Positions 5,932 to 7,579 of a stretch of 7,579 bases of DNA are shown here, piece by piece. The translations under genes were made by a program, and so were the position numbers. The notes below the pieces were generated by a model. The model was not told where the DNA came from and searched no databases. It saw nothing but the letters and a program-made list of their open reading frames with translations. The stretch spans positions 1 to 7,579 of the forward strand of contig CAYQAJ010000246.1 of assembly GCA_964415245.1 (NCBI GenBank), in the 5' to 3' direction. Within the stretch, counting starts at the first letter, position 1. Each line of letters starts with the position of its first letter. The DNA is from CAYQAJ01 sp964415245. GTDB taxonomy: Bacteria > Planctomycetota > Planctomycetia > Pirellulales > Pirellulaceae.

Positions 5932-6192
5932 ATGCCAGAGCGTTCACGCTATCAGCAAAAGGTCGTTCGGGGCTACTACGAGAACCGCCGCGCCATCGCC
6001 GTGCAGCGGCTGGGCGAGCTGGCCACGGAGCTGTATTTGTCGACCGGCAAAAGACGGCAGCAACAATGGAAGAACGTGGCGATACACTTGAAGGCGCTCG
6101 AAGTGCCGCAGAAGCAGATCGACCACCTCGTCAAGAGCGACAAGCCGGAGCTTCTCGTTACGCTGCTCGGACGGCTGCCGAACAAAGAGTGA
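5932..6192 (+). CDS. Small helical protein of unknown function (86 aa)
   Basis: From ATG 5932 the protein has 86 residues and a charged, helical look: SRYQQKVVRGYYENRRAIAV, LGELATELYLSTGKRRQQQW, then EVPQKQIDHLVKSDKPELLV. No signal peptide, membrane helix or known catalytic motif is visible. I have the impression that similar short proteins with a K/R-GYYENR...LYL...GKKR...W pattern are widespread in planctomycetes, but I could not check this. It is strongly basic in the middle (GKRRQQQWK), so nucleic acid or ribosome contact is possible but unproven. It lies downstream of fmt on the same strand. Residues GHQPP immediately before its ATG, next to the gap, resemble an Fmt tail, so a direct fusion cannot be excluded. 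The start is therefore provisional. Confidence 0.7.
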   Translation: MPERSRYQQKVVRGYYENRRAIAVQRLGELATELYLSTGKRRQQQWKNVAIHLKALEVPQKQIDHLVKSDKPELLVTLLGRLPNKE

Positions 6193-6268
6193 CTGCTGCG
6201 CTACGAAGCGAACGGCCGCACGGCGTTTCCCAAAACCATGGGGGACTGGCTCATTTTCCCACGTCTTT

Positions 6269-6296
6269 GTCCGTCGTCAGTTGTCCGTTGTCAGTT
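6269..6296 (+). repeat. Seven-base tandem repeat, GTCMGTT type
   Basis: Four heptamers: GTCCGTC, GTCAGTT, GTCCGTT, GTCAGTT. They lie between the arms of repeat copy 2. The opposite strand reads AACTGAC/AACGGAC, related to the CTGAA-type heptamers at 6310-6340, so the two arrays are roughly in inverted orientation around a 13-base spacer. Confidence 0.8.
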
Positions 6297-6309
6297 GCTC
6301 TTCTCGCTG

Positions 6310-6340
6310 ACTGAACACTGAAAACTGAACACTGAAAACT
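6310..6340 (+). repeat. Seven-base tandem repeat, CTGAAMA type
   Basis: Four heptamers from 6311 to 6338 (CTGAACA, CTGAAAA, CTGAACA, CTGAAAA), equally describable as two perfect 14-base units, followed by CT. It matches the array at 4831-4861 at 29 of 31 positions. The preceding bases of the two loci are also similar (CTTC..CG..GACTGAA), suggesting a shared origin. Confidence 0.85.
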
Positions 6341-6380
6341 TTGGTTGTGCCTGTCCCCTTCTCTCTCGCAGGTAAAACGT

Positions 6381-7579
6381 ATGCGTAAGACCTGGAGCTT
6401 CACGACGGCCGGGCAGCTTGTGTTCGGCGAGTCGGCCGTTTCCCAGCTTGGCTCGCTGTTGGCCCGACGGCGGATTGGCCGCGTCCTGCTGGTGACCGAC
6501 AAGCCGCTTGTTCAAGCGGGCATGGTCGACCGCGTACTGGCTCCGCTCAATGAGCAGTCCATCGCCTCCGAAGTGTTCGACGGCGGCTCGCCGGAACCAC
6601 CGCTCAACGCAGTCGAAGCGGCCCTCGCGCAGGCGCGGCGCTTCCGACCCGAGGCCCTGCTCGGTCTAGGCGGCGGCAGCAACATGGACCTGGCCAAGGC
6701 CACGGCGGTGGTGTTGACGCACGGCGGCACGCCTTCGGACTACTTTGGATTCGACAAAGTGCCCGGCCCCGTGCTGCCGCTGGTTTGCCTCCCCACGACC
6801 GCCGGCACCGGGAGCGAGGTATCGCACGCCGCCGTGCTCACCGACACGGCCAACCACATCAAGGTGAGTATGCTGAGCAACTTCCTGCGCCCCGCCCTGG
6901 CCGTGGTCGATCCCGAACTCACCTACACCTGCCCGGCCCAGGTAACCGCCGACAGTGGCATGGACGCGCTCACGCATTCGATCGAGTCGCTCACCGCGGT
7001 CGATTCCTCGGCCCTCGAAGTGCCGCCGGGCGAAACCTCGGCCTACGAAGGGCGCTATCCGCTGGGCAACTGCCTGGCCGAGAAGGCCATCGAACTGATT
7101 GGCCGCTATCTGCGCCGCGCCGTCGCCGATCCCAAGGATATCGAGGCCCGGCACAACATGGCCCAGGCCGCCACGATCGCCGGCATGTCGTTCTCCAACT
7201 GTGGCGTGGGGCTGGTTCACGCGCTCGAATACCCGCTCGGCGGCACCGTCCACTGCACGCACGGCGCCGGCAACGCCCTGCTGTTGCCGCACGTGATGCG
7301 CTACTACCTCGACGTTCGCCAAGCCGACCTGGCCCGCGTCGCCCGCCTGCTGGGCCGCAACACCGACGCCATGACCGAGCGAAAAGCGGCTGAGAGTGCG
7401 ATCGAAGCGGTCGTCGAGCTGAGCCGCGCCGTGGGAATCCCCCAACGCATCCGCGACCTCGGCGGAACCGAAGCACAACTCCCCGCCTTCGCCGAAAAAT
7501 CCTTCGCCATCCGCCGCCTGATGTGGATCAGCCCGCGCACCCCTTCGCTCGACGATCTTCTCGGCATCCTCCGCGCGGC
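6381..7579 (+). CDS. Iron-containing (group III) alcohol dehydrogenase, C-terminus cut by window edge
   Basis: 399 residues are visible, almost full length for the family (about 380-420 aa). Nucleotide-binding features are GLGGGSNMDLAK (95-106) and CLPTTAGTGSEVS (136-148). Metal ligands match family positions: Asp195 and His199 in GMDALTHSIES, His280 in GLVHALEYPLGG, His294 in HCTHGAGNALLLPH. The enzyme should catalyse reversible NAD(P)-dependent oxidation of an alcohol or hydroxy acid; the substrate cannot be read from sequence. Compared with FucO-type enzymes there is an extra segment around 207-230 (SSALEVPPGETSAYEGRYPL), followed by IGRYLRRAVADPKDIEARHNM. This resembles the hydroxyacid-oxoacid transhydrogenase branch, so a hydroxy-acid substrate is possible (inference). 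ATG 6381 has AGG (6370-6372) 8 nt upstream. Repeat copy 2 fills most of its upstream region. Probably not functionally linked to def/fmt. Confidence 0.94.
   Translation, partial: MRKTWSFTTAGQLVFGESAVSQLGSLLARRRIGRVLLVTDKPLVQAGMVDRVLAPLNEQSIASEVFDGGSPEPPLNAVEAALAQARRFRPEALLGLGGGSNMDLAKATAVVLTHGGTPSDYFGFDKVPGPVLPLVCLPTTAGTGSEVSHAAVLTDTANHIKVSMLSNFLRPALAVVDPELTYTCPAQVTADSGMDALTHSIESLTAVDSSALEVPPGETSAYEGRYPLGNCLAEKAIELIGRYLRRAVADPKDIEARHNMAQAATIAGMSFSNCGVGLVHALEYPLGGTVHCTHGAGNALLLPHVMRYYLDVRQADLARVARLLGRNTDAMTERKAAESAIEAVVELSRAVGIPQRIRDLGGTEAQLPAFAEKSFAIRRLMWISPRTPSLDDLLGILRA

Larger units (their letters stand above)
6231..6363. repeat. Palindromic repeat element, copy 2, upstream of the dehydrogenase
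   Basis: The left end CAAAACC-ATG-GGGGACTGGCTCA (6231-6253) matches copy 1 (2804-2826) except for the three spacer bases. The right end GTGCCTGTCCCCTTCTC (6347-6363) is identical to 2852-2868. The arms 6241-6252 and 6347-6358 pair at 10 of 12 positions. The interior differs completely: copy 1 has a compact 26-base stem, copy 2 has 94 bases holding two heptamer arrays. The outermost 16-bp arms of copy 1 are not kept on the right side. Confidence 0.82.

Noticed and set aside
6269..6340. CRISPR array
   Set aside because: The units are 7 bases with no spacers; this is simple tandem repetition.
6666..7478. Minus-strand open frame of 270 codons opposite the dehydrogenase
   Set aside because: It is the antisense shadow of a well-supported iron-containing dehydrogenase with all metal ligands; the translation is compositionally odd.

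Overview
The window looks like a fragment of a high-GC bacterial draft genome, most probably a planctomycete of the Pirellulales type. That placement is inference. It rests on the gene set (a VWA/TPR/ExbB/ExbD/ExbD operon and a small helical protein that I associate with planctomycetes), on weak or absent Shine-Dalgarno sites at several starts, and on heptamer repeats together with GGGGACTGGCTC...GTGCCTGTCCCC repeats in the spacers. A run of exactly 100 N (5817-5916) shows that this is a scaffold with one unresolved gap.

Left half, minus strand (3965 down to 1): one tightly packed operon. In transcription order it encodes a membrane-anchored von Willebrand factor A (VWA) protein, an exported TPR protein, an ExbB/TolQ/MotA-type channel subunit, and two different ExbD/TolR subunits, the second cut by the window edge. 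Spacings are 25 nt, 19 nt, then two TGATG stop/start overlaps. The anchor of the VWA protein carries the S-x3-H motif that TonB and TolA use to couple to ExbB-ExbD or TolQ-TolR. The operon therefore reads as a proton-motive-force-driven envelope machine in which a VWA domain stands where TonB or TolA would normally put its outer-membrane-reaching domain. This is the most interesting content of the window.

Middle (3966-4171): a divergent intergenic region with two good back-to-back sigma70-like promoters, one for the operon and one for def.

Right half, plus strand: def (peptide deformylase, probably starting at TTG 4172), then fmt (methionyl-tRNA formyltransferase, 3' end lost in the gap), then a small helical protein of 86 aa, then an iron-containing alcohol dehydrogenase running off the window end. 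def and fmt form the classic pair that adds and removes the N-formyl group on initiator methionine. The dehydrogenase is metabolically unrelated and probably a separate unit.

Dispersed repeats: two copies of a palindromic element share both ends. One (2796-2890) sits inside the 5' end of the TPR gene and the other (6231-6363) lies just upstream of the dehydrogenase. Seven-base tandem repeats occupy the spacers just before fmt and before the dehydrogenase. No tRNA, rRNA, CRISPR array or transposase gene was seen.
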